A DNA stretch of 64,000 nt from Liolophura sinensis (Eukaryota; Mollusca; Polyplacophora; Chitonida; Chitonidae): positions 54,291,249 through 54,355,248 of the forward strand of contig NC_088295.1 of the NCBI RefSeq assembly GCF_032854445.1. Reading direction: 5' to 3'. Below the pieces are notes generated by a model. It was given only the letters and a program-made list of their open reading frames with translations. It was not told where the DNA came from and searched no databases. Position numbers and translations under genes: made by a program. Below, piece by piece: positions 33,001-38,845 of the stretch (position 1 is the stretch's first letter; the number at the start of each line of letters is the position of its first letter).

Positions 33001-35154
33001 TCTGGACTCTGCCCGTTTTCTTCCCACCATAATGCTGGCCGTTGTCATGTGGTGAAATATTCACGGTGTGAAATATCAATCAAATGATTAAAACAAAAAC
33101 AAAGTGAGAATATTCTTGGTTATGACACTAAACACCAATCACTGAACACTGATAAGTAAATAAATACAAATAGTGAAATCTCCCTGTTAAGTCTGTGACA
33201 TAATTTTGTTTTGCCTTCAGCCTACATGGCACCTGAGGTGATAGCTCGTAGTGGTCAGGAAGGTCACGGGAGGGCAGCGGACATCTGGAGCTTAGGCTGT
33301 GTTGTCTTGGAGATGGTCACTGGAAAGGTAAGGCAGAAAACTTCAATAGCAAATGTTGACAGGTGTTATCAGATATATATTACAGAAAGACTTTTTTGTT
33401 AAGTGTAGATGGCCTCAGTGTTAATATACACAAATATATAAATTTTTGATCTAGTGCACTGAAGTGGTAGCCCCTGTGAGACTGAAGAGATAGCCCCTGT
33501 GAGACTGAAGTGATAGCCCCTGTGATACTGAAGTGGTAGCCCCTGTGAGACTGAAGTGGTGGCCCACGTGAGACTGTAGTGGTGGCCCCTGTGATACTGA
33601 AGAGATAGCCCCTGTGATACTGAAAAGATAGCCCCTGTGAGTCTGAAGTGGTGGCCCATGTGAGACCGTAGCGGTGGCCCCTGTGAGACTGAAGTGGTAG
33701 CCCCTGTGATACTGAAGAGATAGCCCCTGTGAGACTGAAGTGGTAACCCCTGTGAGACTGAAGTGGTGGCCCATGTGAGACTGTATGGGTGGCCCCTATG
33801 AGACTGAAGTGGTAGCCCCTGTGAGACTGAAGTGGTGGCCCATGTGAGACTGTATGGGCGGCCCCTATGAGACTGAAGTGGTAGCCCCTGTGAGACTGAA
33901 GTGGTGGCCCATGTGAGACTGTATGGGCGGCCCCTATGAGACTGAAGAGATAGCCCCTGTGAGACTGAAGTGGTGGCCCATGTGAGACTGTAGTGGTGAC
34001 CCCTGTAAGACTGTAGTGGTAACCCCTGTGAGACTGAAGTAGTAGCCCCTGTGAGACTGAAGTGGTGGCGCATGTGAGACTGTAGTGGTGGCCCTTGTGA
34101 GACTGAAGAGATAGCCCCTGTGAGACTGAAATGGTGGCCCATGTGAGACTGTAGTGGTGGCCCATGTGAGACTGTAGTGGTGGCCCCTGTGAGACTGAAG
34201 TGATAGCCCCTGTGAGACTGAAGTGGTGGCCCATGTGAGACTGAAGTGGCGAGACTGAAATTTTAATTTCTTTTCCCTTACAGCGACCATGGCATGAGTT
34301 TGAGAACAACTACCAGATCATGTTTAAGGTGGGAATGGGCTGTACACCTGTCATTCCTGAAAGCCTGAGTGCCGAGGGTAAGGAATTCCTGGAGCATTGT
34401 TTTAGAACAGACCCCACAGAAAGAGCTACGGCCAGTGACCTACAGACACTTCTCTTCACCATGGTAAGATTCTACCAGAAAGGGTGCATTTTTAGAAGTA
34501 AGGAAAGGTTATGAAGTGTTACATTTGCTACTGTACAAACGTACCTACACTGTACCCCTCAAACAATTCTGAAAAAGGCCAATGGAACTCTCAGAAATGG
34601 AAAATGAGTAACTTACCCAGTGATGATCCTATACACCAGTTCACAGTTTCGCATTTGAAACATAAATAAAGCCACATGGTGCTGTTCGACATTACAAAAA
34701 GCATGCTTTTTTTGCATGCGCATTAGCGTAGCCAGTTCTAGCTTTTTTTTTTTGGCATGCTGTGAGTTTGTGTACCTACTTTACATTATAAAGGGACACT
34801 TGGCATGCTTACTTGACTGTATAAGGGGACACTGTAAGCTTGTGTATTCTGATCAGCTGCAGTGCTGAGGGATTCTGCTTCATGCAGCCTTATGTTTCCA
34901 TGTAGCATTAGACAGGTGCAATGCTGTAAACTAAGTGTCAGCATTGACTCTGCCAGTAGAAGTGACCTTGTGATGTATTGGCAGTGTATAGACCTAATCA
35001 ATGAATGAATGATTCATGGGGTTTAGCACCCCATTTGTCAGTATTTTAGCGATCGTGATGACCTGTGATCAATGAACAATGATACATATTCAGTGAGCTA
35101 AATCTCTGATTTCTGTTTTTGTAGGTCTATGAAGAAGTGGAGGATGCGGTATGA
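5956..35154 (+). CDS. MAP3K4: Mitogen-activated protein kinase kinase kinase 4 (MEKK4/MTK1), 24 coding exons
   Basis: Ser/Thr kinase of the stress-MAPK cascade. Family knowledge: GADD45-type proteins release its autoinhibition, and it phosphorylates MKK3/6 and MKK4/7 to drive p38 and JNK. Coding exons: 5956-6029, 6936-8840, 10741-11001, 11374-11532, 12249-12406, 13101-13421, 13656-13755, 14349-14432, 15221-15487, 15840-15989, 17209-17370, 18366-18499, 18964-19045, 20099-20180, 20772-20918, 23854-23973, 28605-28802, 29596-29666, 30103-30219, 31094-31253, 32244-32363, 33221-33327, 34284-34463, 35125-35154. All junction phases chain, giving about 1,728 residues (human about 1,600). Kinase landmarks: GEGQFGKV about 1468-1475, lysine in MAMK about 1490, HRDIKG about 1579, DFG about 1599, APE about 1627. 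Blocks typical of MEKK4 outside the kinase include [48 protein letters not shown] and YNFGFEYHKEV. Oddities: two +1 frame breaks in exon 2 and a GC donor after exon 17. Confidence 0.95.
6936..8840 (+). CDS. MAP3K4: MAP3K4 exon 2, N-terminal regulatory half (two frame breaks)
   Basis: Large exon entered at TTTCAG and left at GCTGAG|GTGCTG, phase 0. Family landmarks in order: [12 protein letters not shown] near the start, [63 protein letters not shown]. The reading frame changes by one base twice. The first change lies between about 7384 and 7512, the second between about 7878 and 7957. Each interval begins at a five-base homopolymer (G 7384-7388; C 7878-7882). Removing one base from each restores one frame and makes the exon fit the flanking phases exactly. 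Confidence 0.85.
8896..9104. mobile_element. Short inverted-repeat element (MITE-like)
   Basis: The ends are imperfect inverted repeats. The left has ATCACCAGAATTTCATGGAA followed by TTTTTCACCAACTA. The right has TAGTGGGTGAAAAATGCCAT followed by GAAAGTACTGGTGAT. A relative of one arm recurs at 17.5 kb. It has no coding capacity. Confidence 0.6.
9270..9370 (+). mobile_element. SINE family 3 fragment
   Basis: Holds only the 3' body block (GAGGCACCTAGAGAAGAGTG, a TTTATTCTGTCCACTTC-like segment, and CATAATCTTGACCGTTGTCA). Confidence 0.4.
9886..10076 (+). mobile_element. SINE family 3 copy
   Basis: The head GGACCCTGGATGGCTCAGGT looks like a tRNA A box. A B-box-like GTGTTAAAATTCAG follows, then GGTTCGGCTGTGGTTATCAG and a GGCACTTTGGTTTCCTTTAC-like block. 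Matches the copies near 21.4 and 40.2 kb. Confidence 0.55.
10741..11001 (+). CDS. MAP3K4: MAP3K4 exon 3
   Basis: Starts after TTGTCAG and ends CAG|GTAAGC, phase 0 on both sides. Encodes a MEKK4-type block with [13 protein letters not shown] and SLDPPETG. The last 24 bases and the donor belong to a 37-bp tandem repeat that continues into the intron. Confidence 0.9.
10978..11070. repeat. 37-bp tandem repeat spanning exon 3 end and its splice donor
   Basis: About 2.5 copies, starting at 10978, 11015 and 11052. Copy 1 is the exon 3 end plus GTAAGCAGCAGA. Copy 2 is the diverged equivalent with AAACAAGTAAGC in place of the donor. Copy 3 is again CCCTCATTTCTCAGTAT and runs into a SINE tail. Confidence 0.85.
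11069..11222 (-). mobile_element. SINE family 1 copy (reverse)
   Basis: Begins with the complement of the (AAAT)n tail, then the complement of the family core (TTCTTGAGTACGGCGTAAAA region), then GGCGGCCAGCATTATGGTGG. Its outer end forms a near-perfect hairpin at about 11199-11236 (CTCACAGACCTTCCC / GGAAGGTCTGTGAG). Confidence 0.85.
11374..11532 (+). CDS. MAP3K4: MAP3K4 exon 4
   Basis: Starts after TGTTACAG with [11 protein letters not shown], the counterpart of a conserved MEKK4 block, then VKQYYQQM. Ends KMLE|GTGACC, phase 0. Confidence 0.88.
11884..12131 (+). mobile_element. SINE family 1 copy, near full length
   Basis: Has the leader AAGAGCCTCTCACCAATTTGG, the B-box-like GTGAGGTCAAGTCC, the body CCAACAACCTGTGGATGG-like, the core TTCTTGAGTATAGTATAAAA, and an AATAAATAAATAA tail. 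Confidence 0.85.
12249..12406 (+). CDS. MAP3K4: MAP3K4 exon 5
   Basis: Enters after TTCTCCAG and encodes [20 protein letters not shown] and [11 protein letters not shown], matching the MEKK4 central region. Ends AG|GTTAGT, phase 2. Confidence 0.9.
13101..13421 (+). CDS. MAP3K4: MAP3K4 exon 6 with acidic stretch
   Basis: Enters after CTGCTTAG, ends AG|GTCAGT (phase 2 both sides). Begins [18 protein letters not shown] like the family. It then carries a long Asp/Glu-rich segment with a repeated DQLDED unit, longer than in the human protein as I know it. This may account for part of the extra length. Confidence 0.88.
13656..13755 (+). CDS. MAP3K4: MAP3K4 exon 7
   Basis: Encodes [20 protein letters not shown], then MLRK; this is one of the most conserved MEKK4 blocks. 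Ends AAG|GTAAAG, phase 0. Confidence 0.93.
13829..13856. repeat. Poly-T run
   Basis: Uninterrupted run of about 27 T in the intron after exon 7; prone to length change and sequencing error. Confidence 0.8.
14349..14432 (+). CDS. MAP3K4: MAP3K4 exon 8
   Basis: Continues the conserved block with [20 protein letters not shown]. Ends CGG|GTAAGT, phase 0. Confidence 0.92.
14750..14801 (+). mobile_element. SINE family 2 tail fragment
   Basis: Only the 3' end is present: TATGACGTTAAACCCCAAGC followed by ATACATACATAC. Confidence 0.6.
14986..15084 (+). mobile_element. SINE family 1, 3' fragment
   Basis: Contains TGCCCGGTTTACTCGTACCA, CATAATGCTGGCTGCTGTCG, the core TTCTTGAGCGCAGCATATCA and an AATAAATAAATAA tail. 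Confidence 0.75.
15221..15487 (+). CDS. MAP3K4: MAP3K4 exon 9
   Basis: After TTGTACAG reads [20 protein letters not shown] then [13 protein letters not shown], aligning with the family's FVPDTLAEEKSIILQLLN region. Ends GAG|GTATGC, phase 0. Confidence 0.9.
15840..15989 (+). CDS. MAP3K4: MAP3K4 exon 10
   Basis: Encodes [20 protein letters not shown] and [18 protein letters not shown], both recognisable in MEKK4. Ends AAG|GTAGGC, phase 0. Confidence 0.92.
16160..16335. repeat. About 50-bp tandem repeat, 3-4 copies
   Basis: Units begin with a CCTGGTGATG-like motif near 16169, 16221, 16271 and 16321 and contain TTCCACCTGGTTCTTGCTGG-like sequence. It lies in an intron and contains no gene. Confidence 0.7.
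16663..17067 (+). mobile_element. SINE family 2, near full length with internal duplication
   Basis: The tRNA-like head CTAGCACAGTTAGTAGAGTG and B-box-like CCAGGGTCAATCCTGAGTC are present, followed by the family body and the tail ACGTTAAACACCAAGCACTC. A segment of about 55 bp near the 3' end (ATTACATACACTCTAATGAT onward) is duplicated in tandem. Confidence 0.85.
17209..17370 (+). CDS. MAP3K4: MAP3K4 exon 11
   Basis: Starts [20 protein letters not shown] and ends [18 protein letters not shown]; both segments match family blocks (ISNAIDRVD and YREAMIQGYNFGFE in human). Phase 0. Confidence 0.92.
17488..17612. mobile_element. Partial relative of the MITE at 8.9 kb
   Basis: Carries TGATTAGTTGGTGAAAAATT and GAAATTGAAGGGG, the complement of the left arm of the 8.9-kb element, and an inverted partner near 17515-17545 (AAGTCACCAAATCATTTTTC). 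Confidence 0.45.
18366..18499 (+). CDS. MAP3K4: MAP3K4 exon 12
   Basis: [20 protein letters not shown] then [15 protein letters not shown]. The donor is AG|GTGGGT in phase 2; joining to exon 13 gives RPRWASQG, as in the family. Confidence 0.92.
18964..19045 (+). CDS. MAP3K4: MAP3K4 exon 13
   Basis: Enters after TTGTCAG and completes Arg, then [20 protein letters not shown]. Ends TTCCAG|GTAATA, phase 0. Confidence 0.9.
19466..19617. repeat. 38-bp tandem repeat, about 4 copies
   Basis: The unit is AAATATCAGACTCATATCTG followed by CACTATTCATAGTATTA, with copies starting near 19468, 19503, 19541 and 19578. Intronic. Confidence 0.8.
20099..20180 (+). CDS. MAP3K4: MAP3K4 exon 14
   Basis: Acceptor TGTTCCAG gives [20 protein letters not shown], the counterpart of the family's LMNECIGHVIG. 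Ends CAGG|GTAAGT, phase 1. An upstream TGTGTAG acceptor at 20052 puts the wrong phase on the upstream exon, so 20099 is preferred. The donor is the first unit of an 18-bp minisatellite. Confidence 0.88.
20179..20582. repeat. 18-bp minisatellite starting at the exon 14 splice donor
   Basis: About 22 units of GGCAAGTCATGTTCAGAT with variants (GGCAAATCATGTTCATAT, GTTTAAATGGCAA). The first unit reads GGGTAAGTCATGTTCATAT, which contains the exon 14 donor. The middle alternates AAGTC/AGAT and AAATC/ATAT units, giving a 36-bp higher-order period. As the unit is 18 bp, exon 14's frame stays open through the array to a stop at 20498-20500. Confidence 0.95.
20772..20918 (+). CDS. MAP3K4: MAP3K4 exon 15
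   Basis: Enters after TTTGTAG in phase 1 and encodes [18 protein letters not shown] then a Ser/Pro-rich linker ([18 protein letters not shown]). Ends CCG|GTATGT, phase 1. Linker regions between the central domain and the kinase are poorly conserved. Confidence 0.82.
21045..21265. repeat. Dispersed intronic repeat, copy A
   Basis: Shares TTTTGATGCCAAC, GAATCGATCAGAATCAAGCA and AATGTGTCACTTGAAAGAA-like blocks, in the same order, with 31.74-31.87 kb. Family unknown. Confidence 0.5.
21384..21886 (+). mobile_element. SINE family 3 copy split by a SINE family 1 insertion
   Basis: The head CTGGGTTACATGGTTAAAAC lies before 21447. The body (TTTGGGCTGCGGCTTTTGGT, AAGTTTGTCAGGTACCCGGC, CAGACACTCTGGTTTCCTCC) and an AATCAATCAATCA tail lie after 21684. 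The 14-bp CCCTTGACCAATGA occurs on both sides of the inserted SINE. Confidence 0.75.
21448..21683 (-). mobile_element. SINE family 1 copy (reverse), full length, with target-site duplication
   Basis: Read on the - strand it has a tRNA-like head (CCATGGCTCAGTTGGTTAGC), the CTCTCACCAATGCGGTCGCC leader, a body, the TTCTTGAGTACGGTGTAATA core and an AAATAAATAAATA tail. It is flanked by perfect 14-bp direct repeats at 21434-21447 and 21684-21697. Confidence 0.9.
23017..23586. mobile_element. Foldback/MITE element, copy 1
   Basis: About 570 bp with inverted arms of roughly 130 bp. The left begins TTTAAAGGAGAAGAAAACAT and runs to ATGGTGGGTATTTGGGAC. The right starts GTCCCAAATACCCACCAT and ends TTTATGTTTTCTGCACCTTT. 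The centre is AT-rich without coding. A second copy lies at 58.7 kb. Confidence 0.8.
23587..23850. repeat. About 56-62-bp tandem repeat reaching the exon 16 acceptor
   Basis: Five units, each starting AATGTCTGATCA(C/G)TGTTC and containing CTCCTCATTCC and a CACATAGCTCC-like block. They start near 23586, 23639, 23695, 23758 and 23814. The last unit runs into the acceptor GTGTAACAG of exon 16. Confidence 0.85.
23854..23973 (+). CDS. MAP3K4: MAP3K4 exon 16
   Basis: Enters after GTAACAG in phase 1 and encodes [20 protein letters not shown], then [13 protein letters not shown]. Ends AGAG|GTCAGT, phase 1. It is a linker region; the support is its phase fit and open composition rather than strong homology. 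Confidence 0.7.
24101..25401. mobile_element. Candidate 1.3-kb terminal-inverted-repeat element
   Basis: The left end reads TCCATGGGCCGGACATGATA, then TTGGTACCACCTGAGGTGGC and CAAACC. The right end reads GGTTTGGCCACCCTTTGAGG, then TACCAGTATG, and GGGCCTTGGCCCATGGA. Over about 45-55 bp the ends are imperfect inverted repeats (GGTTTGGCCACC and GGCCCATGGA match exactly). The inside holds two protein-like open stretches (about 24291-24440 and 24998-25201) that I do not recognise. No target-site duplication is certain. Confidence 0.55.
25402..28186. other. Intron 16 remainder, nothing recognised
   Basis: AT-rich intron sequence. A TCTGTCTGTCAGTCTGTTG-like stretch near 25885 resembles a repeat also seen near 47.35 kb. 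I found no exon with acceptor, donor and a phase 1-1 frame that I would trust. Confidence 0.5.
28187..28554. mobile_element. MITE with inverted ends
   Basis: The left end CAGGGGCAAATTTTACAATG pairs with the right end GCTTTGTAAAATTTGCCCCAG. Inner inverted matches include CCATGGTAACAA-like (left) and GCCATGGTAACTC (right), and CAGATATTCATAT versus ACAGATATCTCAG. No coding. Confidence 0.75.
28605..28802 (+). CDS. MAP3K4: MAP3K4 exon 17, kinase domain start, GC donor
   Basis: Enters after TTCTACAG in phase 1. Encodes [20 protein letters not shown] then [15 protein letters not shown], the family's LRKVTFKWQRGNKIG. The exon must end ATAG|GCGAGT for the frame to give [10 protein letters not shown] with exon 18. 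No in-phase GT donor works here, so this is read as a GC-AG intron. Confidence 0.88.
28803..28808 (+). promoter_or_regulatory. Non-canonical GC splice donor
   Basis: Sequence AG|GCGAGT right after the Gly codon start. The later GT at 28807 (GGCGA|GTAGGA) would shift the frame against exon 18. GC donors are a known minor class, usually AG|GCAAGT. Confidence 0.75.
29336..29580 (+). mobile_element. SINE family 1 copy, about 15 bp before exon 18
   Basis: Shows GGAGCTTCTCACCAATGCGG, the B-box-like GTGAGTTCAAGTCC, CAGCAACCTGCGGATGGTTG, CCATAATGCTGGCCATTGTC, TTCTTGAGTATGGCGTAAAA and an AATAAAT tail. Its end nearly touches the polypyrimidine tract of the exon 18 acceptor (TCTTCTCTTGCAG). Confidence 0.88.
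29596..29666 (+). CDS. MAP3K4: MAP3K4 exon 18, glycine loop and catalytic lysine
   Basis: Encodes [20 protein letters not shown], then AMKE; the Lys of AMK is the expected ATP-anchoring lysine. Enters after CTTGCAG, leaves GAG|GTGAGT, phase 0. Confidence 0.95.
30103..30219 (+). CDS. MAP3K4: MAP3K4 exon 19
   Basis: [20 protein letters not shown] then [17 protein letters not shown]: kinase C-helix region with its Glu (ADEIKNFEG) and strand 4. Ends AAG|GTAATA, phase 0. Confidence 0.95.
31094..31253 (+). CDS. MAP3K4: MAP3K4 exon 20, hinge to catalytic loop
   Basis: Starts [20 protein letters not shown] (hinge) and ends [13 protein letters not shown] with the HRD catalytic loop. Donor AAAG|GTAAGC, phase 1. 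The last bases and the donor are the first unit of a 33-bp array. Confidence 0.95.
31235..31560. repeat. 33-bp tandem array copying the HRDIKG coding end and its donor
   Basis: Units start with GTTCA at 31235 (inside exon 20), 31268, 31301, 31334, 31368, 31402 and 31435. A degraded unit near 31466 and a later one at 31506 follow. A unit reads GTTCACTGAGATATCAAAGG then TAAGCTAAA. At least three keep a GTAAGY-like donor remnant. Units 1-3 stay in the exon 20 frame. Confidence 0.9.
31740..31875. repeat. Dispersed intronic repeat, copy B
   Basis: Same block order as copy A near 21.1 kb: AAAATGATACTTTTGATGCC, GTGGATGAATCGCTAAGG and CATAATGTGTCAGTTGAAA. Confidence 0.5.
31930..32129 (+). mobile_element. 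SINE family 1 copy
   Basis: Starts CTTGGTCACTGTGAGTTCAA and carries the full body, TTCTTGAGTACGGCGTAAAA and AATAAATAAATAA. One of the least diverged copies here. Confidence 0.92.
32244..32363 (+). CDS. MAP3K4: MAP3K4 exon 21, DFG segment
   Basis: [20 protein letters not shown] then [12 protein letters not shown]: magnesium-binding DFG and activation loop. Phase 1 both ends (CAG|GA and ACAG|GTAATG). Confidence 0.95.
32644..32784 (+). mobile_element. SINE family 1, 3' half, diverged
   Basis: Contains CAGCAACCTGTGGATGGTCG, TCTGCCTGGTTTCCTCTCAT and a decayed core (GGAATATGGCATAAAAC). Confidence 0.75.
32864..33092 (+). mobile_element. SINE family 1 copy with variant head
   Basis: The head GAGGTGGTTAGCATGCCAGA is tRNA-like. 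It continues CACTGTGAGTTCAAGTCCAG, CAGCAACCTGTGGAAGGTTG and CCATAATGCTGGCCGTTGTC. The 3' end is degraded. Confidence 0.8.
33221..33327 (+). CDS. MAP3K4: MAP3K4 exon 22, APE segment
   Basis: [20 protein letters not shown] then [15 protein letters not shown]. Enters after GCCTTCAG in phase 1, ends AAG|GTAAGG in phase 0. Confidence 0.96.
33458..34258. repeat. 23-bp minisatellite, about 35 copies
   Basis: Unit ACTGAAGTGGTAGCCCCTGT then GAG, with recurring variants (GAAGAGATAG, GTAGTGGTGG, CCCATGTGAG, GTATGGGCGG). It fills most of the last large intron before exon 23. Because 23 is not a multiple of 3 and the unit has no stop on the - strand, all three reverse frames stay open. Confidence 0.97.
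34284..34463 (+). CDS. MAP3K4: MAP3K4 exon 23, kinase C-lobe
   Basis: [19 protein letters not shown] then [17 protein letters not shown] and [12 protein letters not shown]. Ends ATG|GTAAGA, phase 0. Confidence 0.96.
35125..35154 (+). CDS. MAP3K4: MAP3K4 exon 24, C-terminus and stop
   Basis: Nine codons VYEEVEDAV then TGA, entered after TTTTTGTAG. The human protein ends in a similarly short acidic tail, so length and position fit. Confidence 0.85.
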   Translation, partial: VYEEVEDAV

Positions 35155-36455
35155 TGTTGGCAAAGATATAGCATGTTATTATACTTGAAAGAGTTGTTTT
35201 TGTATTTCTTCGTGTAATTTATTTGCACACAAAATTTACTGTGTGGATTGGCCTTATGAGTTAATTTGTGCAGAAAAAGAGAAGTAGTATTTTCAGCTTA
35301 TTTTATGTGCATGCAGGATGTAAATGTGAATATTTGTGCTATATTTGGATAATCTGTTTGTTAGACAATTTGTACATAGTTTTATTTGTATAGAGATTTA
35401 CCTGAGTACGGGCTGGTTATTTGACTGAAAGCTTAATGCGTGTGTACGTAGAGGTGAGAGTCAGACCTTACCTCTGGATGTGTAATTATAAATTGGCCAG
35501 TGAAAGTTCTGAATCTGAATGTTAATTTGTCTATAAATATTTTACGATTAAATGATCAGAAAATTCTTATCTTTTGAAAATAAAGTGCTGAAGAGGATTT
35601 TGCTGGACATTTTGCTGATACGTATGTACATGTAATATGAGCTCTTGTAATAAATGATGTTAGTGTCCTTCCTGCAGAGGATGAAAACTGATCCGTCATC
35701 AGGTGATTCTTAACGAAGAGAAATCGTAGGACAGTTGTCAACTTTGTGGAAAAGAGAAGCGAGAAGCGTAGGGACATTTCAGTGATGAATTCCGCACATT
35801 TCACTTCGCACATGGAACTTACAGCCATAGAAGTGGTACACCCACAGCTATGTTGAATTAATGAATATAAGACAACGTACATATGTGTGATGTCTAGGGT
35901 AATTTAGGGTAATTATGCCTCACTCTACCCAGCATGTTATTCCCCATGAAGCGATTTGGAAAGTTTGCAGAAGCAACACGAAGCAAACCTCCTGGGGCTC
36001 CATAAATCCAGTGTTTTATCTTCATAAATAATTATTAGTGTTGGTCATTATCACAGTCAGCTTTGCTGTAAGGTGGCCTGTCGGGAGCTTGTGCCCTTTC
36101 AAAGTCGCACTAAAACTGAACTTGCAATATATTTGTCATGAACTAAATGTTTTATTCCTGAAAGTCTCACTGTGTGTCTTCCGTGACTTATAGATTTTGT
36201 CATGACGTACATGATTGACTGAACATAGATGATATAAAGGCTAACCTTAATGCTGGTAACGGTTAAACGCATTGATGGAGAATCTGTGTATTAAATGTAT
36301 ATGTTGGAAAAAAGTGCGCCTGAGACACAAAATGGTAGGAGATACTTGACTGTAATCTGTTACAAATCTGTTTGCTGCTTTATGATTGCATATAAAAATA
36401 TGTAATCAAGTATTTGATCAGTTTGAATTGAATAAAGGACCTGTGCTATAATCCT
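35155..36455 (+). other. MAP3K4: Probable 3' UTR of MAP3K4
   Basis: AT-rich sequence after the stop. AATAAA occurs at 35579-35584 and 36431-36436; the second is followed by a plausible cleavage region before repeats begin. Which is used cannot be told from sequence. Confidence 0.45.
36431..36436 (+). terminator. Candidate polyadenylation signal AATAAA
   Basis: Canonical hexamer about 1.28 kb after the MAP3K4 stop codon; an alternative lies at 35579. Confidence 0.4.
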
Positions 36456-36503
36456 TGGTGTTGTACAGGTAAGAAGCTGTTATCCAGTGCCCATGGTATA
36501 CTG

Positions 36504-36730
36504 GGGGCTCTGGCACAAAGCGATCCTACAATCATAGGTTGATTGTAACTACCATGACAACATATAGTATATAGCAGACGGTATAGTAGTTACTATCAAC
36601 TTAGCCTACGGTCACTTTGTGCAAAGGGCCCTCGAGACCTCTTGCACAGCGATCGTAGCCTAAGTCGACGCTTACTCCCATGGCAACAAATGTTTTAACA
36701 TGTGTCGCCATGGTAGTTACAATCAAATTA
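36504..36730. mobile_element. Two adjacent hairpin elements of one family
   Basis: Hairpin 1 (36504-36632): CTGGCACAAAGCGATCCTAC and GGTTGATTGTAACTACCATG pair with AGTAGTTACTATCAACTTAG and CACTTTGTGCAAAGGGCCC. Hairpin 2 (about 36637-36729) restarts with TTGCACAGCGATCGTAGCCT and closes with CCATGGTAGTTACAATCAA. Confidence 0.65.
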
Positions 36731-36795
36731 ATCTTTATTACCCTTATTTATGATCAGTGTGAAACTGAATACGTTTTTTTTTTTTATAATTATTT

Positions 36796-37080
36796 GTTAG
36801 AACCTATTATCAAGTATTCATGATCAACATGTCTGTAGGAGAGCTTTACTGTAATGTCTAAGAATCTGTTAATGAGTATTCATGATCTACATTAATTTGA
36901 ATTGGAGAGCTTTACTTAAATCTGTTAAAATGTTATCAAATATTTATGATGTACGTGAATTTGAAATGGAGAGCTTTACTGTAATCTCTAAGGATGTTAT
37001 CAAGTATTCATGATCTATGTGAATTTGAATAGGGTAGCTCTATCAAGAATCTGGTAAATATCAAGTGTTCCTGACCTTCA
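36796..37080. repeat. About 66-bp tandem repeat, 4 copies
   Basis: Units carry ATCAAGTATTCATGATC(A/T)A, GTGAATTTGAA and GGAGAGCTTTACTGTAATCT. Intergenic. Confidence 0.8.
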
Positions 37081-37379
37081 AGTAGAGAACAGATATGTGC
37101 ATAAAGATATTCATTTAACTTGGGAAAGTCATTTTTGCTTTGTATGTAAATGCCTTCGCTTTTAATATTGGTTGGTTTTTGCATATGGCCAAATAGTTTG
37201 TTCACATTTAAATTTTTGTCAAACATTATTTACTGTTATGCTCATCAAGGATTAGGTTGAACAGCCATTATTAAAATGGCCAGTCATGTGATAGTAGATG
37301 TCCACTAGGTACCAAGTTAAACATATTTTCTCAGGATGTTCCTTAGACTACTAAGTCTAATCCCATATTCCTTATAGTA

Positions 37380-37758
37380 CATGCATCACTCTCTTCCTTT
37401 CGCTTTACATTACTTTACATCACCACTATTAAATTTTGTATAAAAATCTTGAACAATGCAGAGGTCATTGGGGTCATGGTGATGAGGCAGGAGGTGATAT
37501 CAGATACCAATCCATCTCAACCTTTGTCTCTAATAGTACTTTATACACATGCACTCTCCTCATCTGGAGTATGTACAACATGATTCTTACAAAACCTAAA
37601 ACAATTTTATTGATGAATGCTGATTAAATAGTTCCGCCGGAGGACACACATGACGAGGCTAAGCCTAAACAAGTCTACATGCGTCTTACAGGCTCCAAAG
37701 GTCAAACTTGTCTATTGGTGGCAGTGATGTAAAGCGAAAGGTAGAGAGTGACGCATGC
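37380..37758. mobile_element. MITE with inverted ends
   Basis: The left end ATGCATCACTCTCTTCCTTT then CGCTTTACAT pairs with the right end ATGTAAAGCGAAAGGTAGAG then AGTGACGCATGC. No coding potential between. Confidence 0.75.
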
Positions 37759-38728
37759 GCTGTTAGGAGCCTAAACCTGTTGAGAGAAAGGCACTATTTT
37801 TGTATTTTTCACTCTGCTGTGTTCAGAGATTAAAAAAGGGTTACTTTGATATTGATTGCAGTAAAGTATTACAGGTTTACAGTAGGAAAATGCATACAAA
37901 GGTAAAAAAAAAAATAATTTTTTATGTAGTAAACCATGATTTATAATTGTTTCTTTATCTTTCTCAGCACTGAAAACTTCATGAAATGCAGTTGTAGGTA
38001 TTCATTAATGTAAATATGATTATTGTCATAGAAAGTTTATCTGTGAATGCTGACTGATGTGAAAGACACTTTACAAAATGAATGTTTGCATTTTTCTTAT
38101 AGGTAAGAAAAAAATTAAAAATATTAAACAGCTTTTAATAAGTTTAGTAAAATATTTTATTTGATATGTACCCTAAAGACACTTTTAAACAGGAAGTAAT
38201 CTATGTATATGTTCCTTTATATAAGAAATTTATAACAAGTCATGATCATGTGTTGGCAAAATCTTCTCTAGTCACTATATGACAGGAAAATGGTTAAGTA
38301 GGATATAAAACTCCAAGCATACATTCATATGAAATCTTCTATTTTATACTATGCCTGTGTATTAAACAAGTTTTGTTGACATGTTCATTACACCTGATTT
38401 TAATAAATTCTGTGGGAACCATTTTTAAATGCCATCGTCACGAATTTGTGATGCGAAAAATTGGCTTTATTCTATAATGTACAGTACTACAGTTAATTGT
38501 AGTAAATTTTCCACAAAGGGCTGTGATAATGCTAGAAAACAGTCCCGCTGAGAAAACAGGAAGGTTACACATACCATTTATATATTTATGATTCAAATTC
38601 GAAACCGTATCAGTACGCAAGTCTGTTGCACATGTATGACATGTTGGTCAGGTTACGTAATGAGCGAAGGAACCTCCACATATAAATCCTCAGCCAAACC
38701 GGCGTGGACTGGATTAGAGTACACGACT

Positions 38729-38845
38729 CATTGTCAAGGCCTGATTGGCTTTACCAAGAACAGACCTCATTGTCAAGGCCTGAATGATTGGCTGTACCAA
38801 GAACAGACCTCATTTGTCAAGGCCTGATTGGCTGTACCAAGAACT
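38729..38845. repeat. About 42-bp tandem repeat, 3 copies
   Basis: Unit CATTGTCAAGGCCTGATTGG then CTGTACCAAGAACAGACCT. Confidence 0.85.

Noticed and set aside
33458-34258. CRISPR-like array
   Set aside because: Head-to-tail repeats without spacers, in an animal intron.
33380-34309. Antisense open frame of about 309 codons
   Set aside because: It is the complement of the 23-bp minisatellite, all three reverse frames are open, and it covers a kinase exon in antisense.
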